Numbered from the stretch's first letter, positions 53,664 through 63,458 are shown. The stretch is DNA of 64,000 bases from Methylomonas koyamae (GCF_019669905.1 NZ_AP019777.1:3906001-3970000); one strand, 5' to 3'. Made by a program: numbers and translations. Notes: a model not told the origin generated them from the letters alone.

Positions 53664-55018
53664 CAGGCTGGTGAAAAACTCCCAAAGCTGCAGTCATCAA
53701 GGCGCATAGCCTCAGCAAACAAGTAAAATAGCGCATCTAAATTGGAGAAGCCCCCCATGCGCGGACACGATGCCATTCAAAATAGCTGGTTCAGCTACGT
53801 TAGCCTGGAAGACCGTATTCCCAAACAGCATCCGTTGCGTCGTTTACGGCTACTCGTCGATGGCGTATTGGCCTCTATGGATGCGGTCTTTGCCGAATGC
53901 TACTCCCATACTGGCCGCCCGTCGATTGCGCCCGAAAAACTGCTGCGCGCCTTGCTATTGCAAGTGCTGTACACCGTTCGTAGCGAACGCCAGTTGATGG
54001 AACAGCTGGACTACAACCTGCTGTTTCGCTGGTTTGTCGGTTTGGGTATCGACGATGCTGTCTGGGAACGCAGCGTGTTCAGCGCCAACCGCGAGCGCCT
54101 GCTGTCCGAAGCACTGAGTCGCGAGTTTTTTGAGCGGGTCTTGGCCATTGCCGAATGGCAAAACCTGGTGTCCGACGAACACTTCAGTGTCGACGGCAGC
54201 CTGATCGAAGCCTGGGCCTCGCACAAAAGCTTCGTGAAGAAAGACGGCAGCGGTCCTGATAAACCCGCCGGCCGCAATCCCGAGGTCGACTTCAGCGGCG
54301 AAAAGCGCAGCAATGCCACGCATCAGAGCACGACAGACCCCGAAGCGCGGCTTTACAAGAAAGGCGAATACACCGAGGCCAAACTGCGTTACATCACCCA
54401 TGCCCTATCCGAGAATCGTAACGGCCTGATTGTCGATGTCGAAACCACCCAAGCCACCGGCACCGCTGAAATCGAAGCCGCGCAAACAATGATCAAACGC
54501 CGTGTTCCCAAAGGCGGCAGCGTCGGTGCCGACAAAGGCTATGACCAACCGGCGTTCGTCAACAAACTCAAGACGCAAGACATCAAAGCCCATGTTGCTC
54601 GCAAAAAGACCGGCAGTGCCGTCGATGGCCGCACCGCGCGCGGCAAAGCGTACGCTCAAAGCCTCAAGCGCCGCAAAATCGTCGAAGAAGCCTTCGGCTG
54701 GATCAAGACCGTCGGGGGCCTGCGTAAAACCCGCCACATCGGCTTAGCCAAAGTCGCAGGTCAGGCCTTGTTTTGCTTTGCCGCCTACAACCTGACGCGC
54801 TTGCTCAACCTATTGGTGTTCACGCCGAAACCGGCGTGGAGTGCGCCCACCTAGGGCGAAGTGCGCCTGAAAACCGTCCACAGACGGCTTCAGGCGAATA
54901 AAAAGCCCTTGAAACAGGGGCAAAACGGTTGAAACTCGATGTCATGACCGATTTCAACACGAAAAAATCACGGAAACCGTGGGTAAGGGGAAATATCAGT
55001 GGGTTTTTCACCAGCCTG
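53664..55018 (+). mobile_element. IS5-family-like insertion sequence, 1355 bp, in a defence-like gene
   Basis: Terminal inverted repeats CAGGCTGGTGAAAAAC (left) and GTTTTTCACCAGCCTG (right) are flanked by a TTAA duplication (53660-53663, 55019-55022). One transposase gene fills most of it. The intact ends and uninterrupted transposase suggest recent insertion. Confidence 0.93.
53757..54854 (+). CDS. IS5-family-like DDE transposase
   Basis: 365 residues from ATG 53757 (MRGHDAIQNSWFSYVSLEDRIP); a TTG five codons upstream is less likely. The N-terminal DUF772 region reads GRPSIAPEKLLRALLLQVLYTVRSERQLMEQLDYNLLFRWFVGL. DDE residues appear in FSVDGSLIEAW, GADKGYDQ and KIVEEAFGWIKTVGGLRKTR. It is complete and should be active. 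Confidence 0.93.
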   Translation: MRGHDAIQNSWFSYVSLEDRIPKQHPLRRLRLLVDGVLASMDAVFAECYSHTGRPSIAPEKLLRALLLQVLYTVRSERQLMEQLDYNLLFRWFVGLGIDDAVWERSVFSANRERLLSEALSREFFERVLAIAEWQNLVSDEHFSVDGSLIEAWASHKSFVKKDGSGPDKPAGRNPEVDFSGEKRSNATHQSTTDPEARLYKKGEYTEAKLRYITHALSENRNGLIVDVETTQATGTAEIEAAQTMIKRRVPKGGSVGADKGYDQPAFVNKLKTQDIKAHVARKKTGSAVDGRTARGKAYAQSLKRRKIVEEAFGWIKTVGGLRKTRHIGLAKVAGQALFCFAAYNLTRLLNLLVFTPKPAWSAPT

Positions 55019-55688
55019 TTAATCGATTTTTTCTAATTACTTTTGTTATCGTGTCGCACGAGCTTCGTAGAGCTTCGATTTGTCCAGGCTTCTTATAAAG
55101 AAATGATTTGAAATCTGCTTTTAAGTGTTTCGAGTCACTGCCGTCGAAGGAGTATCCGAATACTTCAGCTCCATCATGATTTTCTTCAACAACCACATAA
55201 GATGTAAATTTTGCACAATACTCACGCAAGTATTTTTCAAGGTTCGACTTTCCAATAAGTAGTGTGTGATAGAATCTGATCGCAGCGAACACGTTGCTAT
55301 TTGGTACAAACCAAAAATACGTTGCATATCCAGGAATAGAACCTTCAGGTAGATCAGTAAAATTAACTTCTGCGTTACCAACAGGTTGTAGACCATTTAC
55401 GGTTACAACCCGGCCTTCGTTAGTAGGTGTCTCGTTCCAAGTAACTAAGACGAAGTCACCTGTTTGTTGATTACGCTTTATATCAAAACAGAACGTTCGG
55501 TATATGTCTTCACCGTCTTCAAGCTCATAGGTGCATGTTTCATTTAAAGATTTATCATTACCGGAAACCCATTCATAAAGTTGATTCAATATGTCCGCAA
55601 TATTCCCGAATTCAGGACTCGATTCCCCGTACTTGTAATATCCACATTTTGCAATTTTATAAAATTGGATTTTTACTTTCTCGATCAT
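55019..55688 (-). pseudogene. 5' part of the IS-split gene, unknown function
   Basis: The frame starts MIEKVKIQFYKIAKCGYYKYGESSPEFGNIADILNQLYEW and runs 223 codons to NRL, where the IS begins; as it stands it gains the tail TGW and a stop from the IS. The uninterrupted protein would have 342 residues: soluble, acidic, no signal peptide, with PGYATYFWFVPNSNVFAAIRF as a notable segment. Together with the four-helix membrane protein downstream it has the same make-up as the pair at 12495-14136. I do not recognise the family. Confidence 0.8.
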
Positions 55689-55764
55689 TCCATATCCCTT
55701 TTTTTATACTCTAACAAGTTATTACCCAGGTCTACATATCTTGTACACTAGACTTATTGCTTAA

Positions 55765-56979
55765 GGGAACCTCTAAAAATTGCGCCCGGCGAGTAAAATG
55801 AGTCGGAGCTAAAGACCTTTGGAGAGCAGAGATGACGGTGGCACAAGACGACCTTTTCGGTTCCCTGTTTGAACATCGAGATCGTCGAATCGATCGTTTG
55901 GGTAATCCGTTGTTGGAATTGGACGCGCAAGTGGATTGGGACGCGTTCCGGCCGCTGCTGGATCGAGTCCATCACAAAGTCCGCAAATCGTCTGCCGGGC
56001 GTAAGCCTTGGGATGGGGTGTTGATGTTCAAAGCGTTGGTCATCGCCAGTCTCTACAATCTGAGCGACGAGCAACTGGAGTTTCAAATCGAAGACCGGCG
56101 CAGTTTTCAGCGTTTTATCGGTTTGTCGGATGCCAAGCACGCGCCGGACCGCAACAGTTTCTGGCTATTTCGCGAGTCGCTCAAGGCGTTGAAATTGACC
56201 GAAACCTTGTTCAACGAATTCAACCGGCAATTGGATCGCGCCGGCCTGATTGCCCGCAAGGGTCAACTGATTGACGCCAGCTTCGTCAAGGCGCCGGTGC
56301 AGCGTAATACGCCGGACGAGAACGCCCGGATTAAAGCTGACGAAACCGTCGAGGACTGGTCAGCCTCCAAACGCCGTCAGAAGGATACCGATGCGCGCTG
56401 GACCAAGAAAGGTGACAAGAGTTATTACGGGTACAAGAATCACGTCAACGTTGATAATGCCCACAAGTTGGTGCGCAAATACACGGTCACCGATGCCAGC
56501 ATCCACGACTCCCAAGCCCTGAACGGCTTGCTCGATAGCGGCAATACCAGCCGGGATGTGTGGGCCGACAGTGCGTACCGATCCGAAGCCACGGAAGCCT
56601 GCCTTAAAGCACAAGGCTACCGCAGCCGGATTCACCGCAAAGGGGTGCGCGGCAAACCGCTGACTGACCGGGAAAAACAAGGTAACAGTACCCGCTCCAA
56701 AACCCGTTGCCGGGTCGAGCACGTGTTTGCCTGGATGGCGCAATGGGGCGGTAAGACGATCCGTTGCATTGGCCTAGCCCGCGCCGAAGTGCGTATCGGC
56801 TTCATGAATCTGGTGTACAACATGCGACGTTTTTGCGCCATTCGCAGGGTAGCTGCGTCTTGATGCCGCCCATCGGAGCTGAAAAGGTTTCGAGTTGAAG
56901 GTAGTCCGCTTGGAAATGTCCGCTTTCGAGCGCGTTTTACGCCCCGAATCTGATTAATCGTGGATTTTTAGAGGCTCCC
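55765..56979 (+). mobile_element. IS5-family insertion sequence, 1215 bp
   Basis: Ends GGGAACCTCTAAAAAT and ATTTTTAGAGGCTCCC (one mismatch) flanked by TTAA (55761-55764, 56980-56983). It differs in ends and transposase from the element at 53664. It lies 76 bases upstream of the split gene, where that gene's promoter would be expected. Confidence 0.93.
55832..56863 (+). CDS. IS5-family transposase
   Basis: 343 residues from ATG 55832. GRKPWDGVLMFKALVIASLYNLSDEQLEFQIEDRRSFQRFIGL is the N-terminal IS5 domain. DDE residues are visible in GQLIDASFVKAPVQR, VWADSAYRS and CRVEHVFAWMAQWGGK. The frame is intact. Confidence 0.94.
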   Translation: MTVAQDDLFGSLFEHRDRRIDRLGNPLLELDAQVDWDAFRPLLDRVHHKVRKSSAGRKPWDGVLMFKALVIASLYNLSDEQLEFQIEDRRSFQRFIGLSDAKHAPDRNSFWLFRESLKALKLTETLFNEFNRQLDRAGLIARKGQLIDASFVKAPVQRNTPDENARIKADETVEDWSASKRRQKDTDARWTKKGDKSYYGYKNHVNVDNAHKLVRKYTVTDASIHDSQALNGLLDSGNTSRDVWADSAYRSEATEACLKAQGYRSRIHRKGVRGKPLTDREKQGNSTRSKTRCRVEHVFAWMAQWGGKTIRCIGLARAEVRIGFMNLVYNMRRFCAIRRVAAS

Positions 56980-57272
56980 TTAAGTCAATCTCCGCCTGAA
57001 ACGCTTTGGAGCTCCGAACGGGATAACACGCATTTTTGGCATGATGCCTAGGTCTAGATAGCCACAACCAGCGAGTAACTAGAGAAAAACGTTTCAGATC
57101 TCTTAATGTCTGCTCGTCATAAACGTGCTGTCGTTCGGAAAATTCACCGATAGTCAGCTTGGGGTCGGTAAGGCTCTCTGAAGTTAGAGTCCAATTCGAA
57201 ATACCAACTTGGCATTAAAACTCGTCAATCAGATTTGTTGTAGTCGGTGGCAAGGACCGGAAAGCAAAGCAA

Positions 57273-58613
57273 TTATTTTCCTATACAAAAACTGGAAAAA
57301 ATCTCGCCCAATAGGTCGTCGGAGCTGAATTCTCCGGTGATTGCCGACAGGCTGGTTTGAGCTTGGCGCAGTTCTTCGGCGACCAGTTCGTGGGCCAGGT
57401 GCTGCAATTGTTCGGCGGCGTTTTGCACGGCCTGAGCGGCCTGTTGTAGGGCTTGAATATGGCGGGCTCTGGCGACGTAAACGTTATCGGCGCCCTCGCT
57501 GAAGCCCATACTGAGCTTCAGGTGTTGCCTCAACAATTCCAAGCCCAGGCCCTGTTTGACCGACAAATGGATCTCGGTGCCTTGCGGGCCGTCTTCGATT
57601 CGAGGCTGGCCGCCGACTAAGTCGATTTTGTTGAACACTTTGGTCACGGCGATACCGGCCGGCAACTCGCCATCCAAGTTAGCACCGGCGGCGTCGTTGC
57701 TGTCGATCAACAGCAACACCCGGTCCGCCTTGGCGATTTCCTGGCGGGCGCGGCGGATGCCCTCCTGTTCGACCGGATTGTCGCTGTCGTGCAGGCCGGC
57801 GGTATCGATCACGTGCAGCGGCATGCCGTCCAGTTGAATCCGCTCGCGCAGCACGTCGCGGGTGGTGCCGGCGATGTCGGTGACGATGGCCGCATCGTGG
57901 CCGGCCAACGCATTCAACAAGCTGGACTTGCCGGCGTTGGGTTTGCCGGCCAACACCACAGTCATACCGTCGTGCAACAGCCGGCCTTGTTCGGCGCTGC
58001 GGCGGATTTCGCCGATCTGGCTTTGTAAACGTGCGATCCGACCGGCAACGACGCCGTCGCCGAGAAAGTCGATTTCTTCGTCGACGAAATCGATGGCGGC
58101 TTCGATAAATACCCGCAGCTCGATCAATTCGTCGATCAGTTCGGCGATTTTCTCGGAAAACACACCTTGCAGCGACTGCTGCGCCGAGCGCACGGCTTGT
58201 TCGGTGCTGCTGGTAATCAAATCGGCAATCGCTTCGGCCTGGGCCAGATCGATTTTGTCGTTCAGAAAGGCGCGGCGGCTGAATTCGCCCGGTTCGGCCA
58301 GCCTGGCGCCCAGTGCCAGTACCCGCCGCAGCAGCATATCCAACACGACGCTGCCGCCGTGGCCGTGCAGTTCGACGACGTGTTCGCCGGTAAACGAGGC
58401 CGGGCCGCAAAAATACAGCAGCAGGCCGCTGTCGATGGCGCGGCCGTCGGCTTCCAGGAAGGATACGAATTGGGCGTAGCGGGGTTGGGGGAGCGGTTTG
58501 CCGGTCAGTTGGCCGGCGATGCCGGGCGCGGCAGGCCCGGAGATGCGGATCACGCCGACGCCGCCGTTACCCGGCGGCGTGGCGATGGCGGCTATGGTGT
58601 CGCCGTCCAGCAT
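57273..58613 (-). CDS. mnmE: tRNA modification GTPase MnmE
   Basis: 446 residues. N-terminal folate-binding domain (DTIAAIATPPGNGGVGVIRISG), then a GTPase with GKPNAGKSSLLNALAG, DIAGTTRD, DTAGLHD and NKID, and the C-terminal FCIGK with the catalytic cysteine. With MnmG it makes the cmnm5 modification at wobble uridines of several tRNAs. Its start overlaps the yidC stop by one base. Confidence 0.97.
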   Translation of the reverse strand: MLDGDTIAAIATPPGNGGVGVIRISGPAAPGIAGQLTGKPLPQPRYAQFVSFLEADGRAIDSGLLLYFCGPASFTGEHVVELHGHGGSVVLDMLLRRVLALGARLAEPGEFSRRAFLNDKIDLAQAEAIADLITSSTEQAVRSAQQSLQGVFSEKIAELIDELIELRVFIEAAIDFVDEEIDFLGDGVVAGRIARLQSQIGEIRRSAEQGRLLHDGMTVVLAGKPNAGKSSLLNALAGHDAAIVTDIAGTTRDVLRERIQLDGMPLHVIDTAGLHDSDNPVEQEGIRRARQEIAKADRVLLLIDSNDAAGANLDGELPAGIAVTKVFNKIDLVGGQPRIEDGPQGTEIHLSVKQGLGLELLRQHLKLSMGFSEGADNVYVARARHIQALQQAAQAVQNAAEQLQHLAHELVAEELRQAQTSLSAITGEFSSDDLLGEIFSSFCIGK

Positions 58614-60343
58614 TAAGGTACTACGCTATGCTTGTGCGCATCCTCTTCCAGCACGTGTTTGGTGATGTACCACTGTTGAATGATCGACAGGCTGTTGTTG
58701 CAAATCCAGTACAGTACCAAACCGGACGGGAAGAACAGGAAGAACACGGTGAACACGATAGGGAACATTTTCATGACCTGCGCTTGCAGCGGATCGATCG
58801 GCGCCGGGTTCAGGCTTTGCTGAATCTTCATCGTGATGCCGTACAGGATCGGCAACAGGTAGAACGGGTCTTGCGCCGACAAGTCCTGAATCCACAAGGC
58901 AAAGTCGGCTTGGCGCACTTCGACCGTTTCGATCAATACCCAATACAGCGAAATGAACACCGGAATCTGCACCAGGATCGGCAAACAGCCGCCGAGCGGG
59001 TTGACCTTCTCCTTTTTGTACATGGCCATCATTTCGGTGTTGAACTTCTGGCGGTCGTCGGCGTAACGCTCCTGCAAGTCTTTCAGGCGCGGCTGAATCT
59101 TGCGCATTTTCGCCATCGACTGGAAGCTGGCTTTGGATAATTTGAAGAACAAGGCTTTGATGACGAAGGTCACGCCCAAAATCGCCACGCCCCAGTTGCC
59201 GACGAAACCGTAGATTTGGTTAAGCAGCCAGTAAATGCCTTTGGCGATCGGCGTCAGCCAACTGTAATCGACAGTCAGTTCCAAGCCAGGCGCCAAAGCT
59301 TCCATGATCGGCTGAATTTTGGGGCCGGCGAACAATTGGCTGCTGAACGAGGCTTCTCCGTTGGCTGGCACGATCAAATCCGGCGACAGCGAGCCGACTT
59401 GGTAGCGGGTATCCTTCAAATCGTTGGTGTAGAACTGGGCGTCCTGATCGGCCGGCGGAATCCAGGCCGCAGCGAAATAGTGTTGGATGATGCCGCTCCA
59501 ACCGCCTTTACTATGGACGTTGTCTTTGGCTTTGACGTCGTATTTGTCGTCGGCCATGTCCTCGAATTTGATTTTTTGGAACTTGTCCTTTTCGGTGTAA
59601 ACCACGCCGCCGGAAAAGGTTCTGATGAAGCTGTTGTTGCTTTTATCGCTGTACAGCGTTCTCAGCAACTGGTTGTATTGCTTGCCGGACCAATCCTGGG
59701 CGGTGCGGTTGCTGACCTTTTGCTCCAAACCGATGGCATAGTTACCGCGTTTGAAGGTATAGGTTTTGGTGACGGTCAGACCCTGGTCGTTGGTCCAGGT
59801 CAACGGAATCCGCAATTCGTCCTGGCCTTCAGCCAATTGGTATTCGTGCTTTTCGGCGCTGAACACGCTTCTGTGGTCGGGAGCCGGCGCCGAGTTGGCG
59901 TTGGCGATCAAACCGCTTTGCGCCAGGTAGAGGCTTTCCGGATTGCTGTCGAACAGGCGGATCGGGTTAAGATTTTTTTCCGGCGGCGTCATGCCGATCA
60001 GAGCATAGGCCTTGTCGACAACGGTGTTGACTTTTTCGTGGGGATATTTCAGTAAATCGAGATTGCGCAACGTGCCGCCTTGGATATCGATTTCCAATGC
60101 GAAAACGTCGGTTTTGACTTTGATGACTTTATCGGCAGGAGCTTGAACAACGGCTGGATTTGCGGCGTTTTGCCCGGCTTCGGCGGCCTGTCCGGCTGTA
60201 GCTGGCGTCGCGTCTCCCGCGATCACGGGCTTGTCGGAAATGATCGCTTGCGGCTTCGGTCCATAATCGATCTGCCAAGACTCCCACAACATGTAGGAGA
60301 TCATCAACATCGCCATGACCAAGACAAATCTTATGTTATCCAT
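58613..60343 (-). CDS. yidC: Membrane protein insertase YidC
   Basis: 576 residues. One N-terminal helix, a large periplasmic domain (about 90-350) and a C-terminal insertase core from WGVAILGVTFVIKALFFKLSKASFQSMAKMRKIQPRLKDLQERYADDRQ through GCLPILVQIPVFISLYWVLIETVE to VFFLFFPSGLVLYWICNNSLSIIQQW. Length and form are those of Gram-negative YidC. Two bases separate it from yidD. Confidence 0.97.
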   Translation of the reverse strand: MDNIRFVLVMAMLMISYMLWESWQIDYGPKPQAIISDKPVIAGDATPATAGQAAEAGQNAANPAVVQAPADKVIKVKTDVFALEIDIQGGTLRNLDLLKYPHEKVNTVVDKAYALIGMTPPEKNLNPIRLFDSNPESLYLAQSGLIANANSAPAPDHRSVFSAEKHEYQLAEGQDELRIPLTWTNDQGLTVTKTYTFKRGNYAIGLEQKVSNRTAQDWSGKQYNQLLRTLYSDKSNNSFIRTFSGGVVYTEKDKFQKIKFEDMADDKYDVKAKDNVHSKGGWSGIIQHYFAAAWIPPADQDAQFYTNDLKDTRYQVGSLSPDLIVPANGEASFSSQLFAGPKIQPIMEALAPGLELTVDYSWLTPIAKGIYWLLNQIYGFVGNWGVAILGVTFVIKALFFKLSKASFQSMAKMRKIQPRLKDLQERYADDRQKFNTEMMAMYKKEKVNPLGGCLPILVQIPVFISLYWVLIETVEVRQADFALWIQDLSAQDPFYLLPILYGITMKIQQSLNPAPIDPLQAQVMKMFPIVFTVFFLFFPSGLVLYWICNNSLSIIQQWYITKHVLEEDAHKHSVVP

Positions 60344-60345
60344 TG

Positions 60346-60570
60346 TTATTTACTCAATTTTTCCGGAACAGGATCAATGCCGCCCTCGTGAAAAGGGTGG
60401 CATTTCAATAATCGGCGAAGCGTGAGGTAAGAGCCTTTGAAAGCACCATGAAGCTGGATTGCCTCTAAGCCATAACTTGAACAGCTGGGATAAAAACGAC
60501 ATCTCGGCCCCAGCAAAGGACTTATGAAGTATTTGTAAACCTTGATCAGGGTTATGAGCAGGAATCGCAT
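60346..60570 (-). CDS. yidD: Membrane protein insertion efficiency factor YidD
   Basis: 74 residues from ATG 60570 ([38 protein letters not shown]), the usual start of the family, with the conserved [13 protein letters not shown] end. It overlaps the rnpA end by 19 bases. Confidence 0.95.
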   Translation of the reverse strand: MRFLLITLIKVYKYFISPLLGPRCRFYPSCSSYGLEAIQLHGAFKGSYLTLRRLLKCHPFHEGGIDPVPEKLSK

Positions 60571-60920
60571 CGCTCTACCAGTTTCAGCCAATGCCTTTCC
60601 AATGACTTCCTCAATATCGGCGAGGCTGCGCTAGCCGCGTCGCCCCGCGCCAAAACGACAATATCAATGCCGACGATGTGTTGACGCTGCAATCTGAAAC
60701 TTTCCCTGGCAGCCCTTTTAATGCGGTTCCGTGCGACTGCTTTTTTTATCGTTTTTTTGGCGATGGCCAGGCCCAAACGCGAATGGGCCAGGCAATTGCT
60801 TACCGCCAATACCGTAAAATACCTGTCGGTCGATTTTACCGGGTTGGCGAATACTTTTTTATACTCAGCGGGCGTCCCTAGCCGATACTGATCGGGAAAG
60901 CCAAAACCTTCCGCCGACAA
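60552..60920 (-). CDS. rnpA: Ribonuclease P protein component
   Basis: 122 residues. Contains [28 protein letters not shown] with the RNR motif of RnpA. The only start that gives the usual N terminus ([16 protein letters not shown]) is TTG 60920, directly after the rpmH stop codon; no ATG or GTG precedes this segment in frame. Confidence 0.95.
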   Translation of the reverse strand: MSAEGFGFPDQYRLGTPAEYKKVFANPVKSTDRYFTVLAVSNCLAHSRLGLAIAKKTIKKAVARNRIKRAARESFRLQRQHIVGIDIVVLARGDAASAASPILRKSLERHWLKLVERCDSCS

Positions 60921-61055
60921 TTAAACCGTCAACGAAGCGCGGCCTTTGGCTCTGCGCGCGTTAATTACTTTGCGGCCGCCGACGGTAGCCATCCGGGCGC
61001 GAAAACCGTGAGTTCTGACGCGTTTGATTTTGCTGGGTTGGTATGTTCTTTTCAT
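60921..61055 (-). CDS. rpmH: Ribosomal protein bL34
   Basis: 44 residues: [20 protein letters not shown] then [24 protein letters not shown]. This is complete and canonical. It is first in the rpmH-rnpA-yidD-yidC-mnmE operon and is translated after an AGGGCAGTACCTC leader. Confidence 0.97.
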   Translation of the reverse strand: MKRTYQPSKIKRVRTHGFRARMATVGGRKVINARRAKGRASLTV

Positions 61056-61095
61056 GAGGTACTGCCCTGATTGATAACGGATAAAAAGGCTGCGA

Positions 61096-61125
61096 ATCAT
61101 ACGTGAAGCGGCGCGCCACTGTCAA
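61096..61125 (-). promoter_or_regulatory. rpmH promoter
   Basis: TTGACA (61125-61120), an 18-base spacer and TATGAT (61101-61096) on the minus strand, 41 bases before the rpmH start. Confidence 0.85.
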
Positions 61126-61210
61126 TTCAACTTGCCGATTCCAAATTGGTGCGAAATCGGCTAATCTCTGGCCCACTTCCGCCAAGGCGGACACCATCGG
61201 GAGAAATGAC

Positions 61211-61603
61211 ATGCAAAAATTATCGCTTAAATCGGTGCTGGCAACCGGCTTACTGGTTTCCGGCTGCGCGACCACCACCGGCTGGACGCCGACCGTGGAC
61301 ACCTACAACGACCGTAACGCTTACCGGTTGAACCAGGACATGCAGGAATGCCAACAGTTGGCATCGCAATCCGCAAGTACCTACAAGGATACCGCAATCG
61401 GCGCCGGCGTCGGCGGCCTGATCGGTGCGGCCGGCGGCGCGGCAATCGGTGCGGCAACCGGTAACGCCGGCAAAGGCGCCGCCATAGGTGCGGCCGCGGG
61501 CGGCGTCGGCGGCGCGGCACAGCAAGGCATCCATTCCAACGACAGCTACAAGAACGCTTACCGTAACTGCTTGCGGCAACGCGGCCACAACGTCATCAAC
61601 TAA
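61211..61603 (+). CDS. Glycine-zipper outer-membrane lipoprotein
   Basis: 130 residues from ATG 61211 with GGGAGAAATG upstream. Lipobox ATGLLVSGC with Cys near 19, then a Cys-containing middle and a glycine-zipper segment (AIGAGVGGLIGAAGGAAIGAATG, then GKGAAIGAAAGG). Similar small lipoproteins sit in the envelope; the function is unknown. It diverges from rpmH. Confidence 0.85.
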   Translation: MQKLSLKSVLATGLLVSGCATTTGWTPTVDTYNDRNAYRLNQDMQECQQLASQSASTYKDTAIGAGVGGLIGAAGGAAIGAATGNAGKGAAIGAAAGGVGGAAQQGIHSNDSYKNAYRNCLRQRGHNVIN

Positions 61604-61623
61604 AGGTAAGGCAGCAACCGGCA

Positions 61624-62667
61624 TTGGAGGGCTTGCTACCGCTCATTGTGCTCGCCGCCGCGATCGTGCTGGTATTCGACTATACCAACGGCTTTCACGA
61701 CGCCTCCAATATCGTTGCCGGAGTCGTCGCCTCCAGGGCGATGACTCCGCTCCAAGCCGTCCTGGTCGTGGCTTGCGGCGAGTTTCTCGGGCCGGTGCTA
61801 GGCGGCTCGGCCGTTGCCAACACGCTGGGCAACCTGATCGATCTATCGCACCTCCCCAAAGGCCAAGCCTTGCCCATCGTTATCTCCGGCTTGTTCGCCG
61901 CCGTCGCCTGGAACCTGTTCACCTGGTGGCGGGGCTTGCCTTCGTCCTCATCGCACGCACTGGTGGGCGGATTGATAGGCGCGGTACTGGTTTCGGCCGG
62001 AGCCGAACCGGTTTATTGGGGATTCGCAGAGCTGCGCCGCGGAGAATTCGACGGCTTCAGTAAAGTTTTGCTGACCTTGTGCCTATCGCCGCTTTTGGGC
62101 TTTTTCGCCGGCTTCGTGCTGCAGCGGCTGACCATGTTTTTACTGCGCGCCGCCCATCCGCGCATCAACAAATATTTGCAACAAAGCCAATGGTTGACCG
62201 CTGCGGCGTTGGCCTTCGCTCACGGCAGCAACGACGCCCAAAAAAGCATGGGTATTTTGACGTTGGTGCTGTTGCTCGGCGGCGCCATCGATAGTTTTCG
62301 GGTACCCGGGTGGGTGGTCTTGCTCTGCGCCGGCGCAATGACAGCCGGCACGCTGACCGGCGGTTGGCGCATCGTCCGCACGCTGGGTTTCTCGATCTAC
62401 AAAATCCGGCCGCTTCACGCCTTGAATTCGCAATTGAGCGCCTGCGGCGCCATATTCGTCGGTTCGTTGTGCGGTGCGCCGGTGTCCACCACCCATGTCG
62501 TGGCGGCGTCGATCATGGGCATCGGCGCCTCGGAGCGGCCGCGCACCGTGCATTGGGGCAAAGCCTGGGAAATATTGGAAACCTGGCTGATCACCATTCC
62601 CGGTTCGGCACTGATCGCCGGCTTGAGTTACACGTTGATCAGCCATTTGCCCGCATTGGGACCTTGA
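61624..62667 (+). CDS. PiT-family inorganic phosphate transporter
   Basis: 347 residues, starting at TTG 61624 in the absence of an ATG at the family start. The two PiT signatures are present: DYTNGFHDASNIVAGVVASRAM in the first half and AHGSNDAQKSMGIL in the second, with SSSHALVGGLIGA and PVSTTHVVAASIMG. It imports phosphate with protons or sodium. It is followed after 6 bases by its DUF47 partner. Confidence 0.93.
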   Translation: MEGLLPLIVLAAAIVLVFDYTNGFHDASNIVAGVVASRAMTPLQAVLVVACGEFLGPVLGGSAVANTLGNLIDLSHLPKGQALPIVISGLFAAVAWNLFTWWRGLPSSSSHALVGGLIGAVLVSAGAEPVYWGFAELRRGEFDGFSKVLLTLCLSPLLGFFAGFVLQRLTMFLLRAAHPRINKYLQQSQWLTAAALAFAHGSNDAQKSMGILTLVLLLGGAIDSFRVPGWVVLLCAGAMTAGTLTGGWRIVRTLGFSIYKIRPLHALNSQLSACGAIFVGSLCGAPVSTTHVVAASIMGIGASERPRTVHWGKAWEILETWLITIPGSALIAGLSYTLISHLPALGP

Positions 62668-62673
62668 ACCGCC

Positions 62674-63315
62674 ATGCCAAGCCAAAACACGTCTGCCATT
62701 TCACGCATCCTGCAACGGATTTTCCCGAAAACCGCCGATTTTTACCTGCTATTGCACGAGCAATGCCGCCAGGTATGCGTCACGGTCGATAACCTAGCCC
62801 GGTTCATGGCCAACGAATGCATAGCCGCCGGCGAGATGTTGAAGGAAGACGAACACGAAGCCGACCGTCTGCGGATGCGCAATCTGCACGCGCTTAACAG
62901 CTCGTTCGCGACGCCGATGGACCGCGAAGACATCTACCGGGCGATAGCGGCGCTGGACAGCATCGTCACCTATTGCAAAAGCACTTACAACGAAATGCAA
63001 GCGCTGCAACTGGCGCCGGACCGACATTCGCTGGCCATGGTGCAAGAGTTGCAAGTCGGCATCAACGCCTTGGAAAAAGGCTTTGCAGTGCTGGGAAAAC
63101 AGCCGCGCGGCGCCGAACCGCATGCCTTTGCCGCCCGCCATTCGGAGCGGCGCATCGAAAAAATGTACCGCAAGGCCATCGCCGACTTATTCCAGGGCGA
63201 CGATTATTTGAATATGTTCAAACAACGCGAGCTTTACCGCCATCTTTCCAATGCCGCTGACAAGGTCCACGCCACCGCCAACGTGCTGGAAGACATCATC
63301 GTCAAACTCGGTTGA
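62674..63315 (+). CDS. DUF47 (PhoU-like) partner of the Pit transporter
   Basis: 213 residues, all-helical: FYLLLHEQCRQVCVTVDNLARFM, EDEHEADRLRMRNLHALNSSFATPMDREDIYRAIAALDSIV and ELYRHLSNAADKVHATANVLEDIIVKLG match DUF47 proteins that regulate PiT transporters. Confidence 0.94.
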   Translation: MPSQNTSAISRILQRIFPKTADFYLLLHEQCRQVCVTVDNLARFMANECIAAGEMLKEDEHEADRLRMRNLHALNSSFATPMDREDIYRAIAALDSIVTYCKSTYNEMQALQLAPDRHSLAMVQELQVGINALEKGFAVLGKQPRGAEPHAFAARHSERRIEKMYRKAIADLFQGDDYLNMFKQRELYRHLSNAADKVHATANVLEDIIVKLG

Positions 63316-63411
63316 GTTTGGCACGGCTTGGGACGGCTGGCAAAGCTGAAACCGGCGAAATACGGCGCTTCCGGGCCTTGCCGCCCAACCCAAAAGCCCG
63401 ATCATCCATGC

Positions 63412-63417
63412 TACAAT
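63412..63417 (+). promoter_or_regulatory. -10 element upstream of sspA
   Basis: TACAAT in a TGC-TACAAT context (extended -10) 41 bases before the sspA start; no good -35 box is seen. Confidence 0.45.
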
Positions 63418-63458
63418 CAGCCGCGATTCACATACCGTTTCTCAAAGAGGTTCAATTC

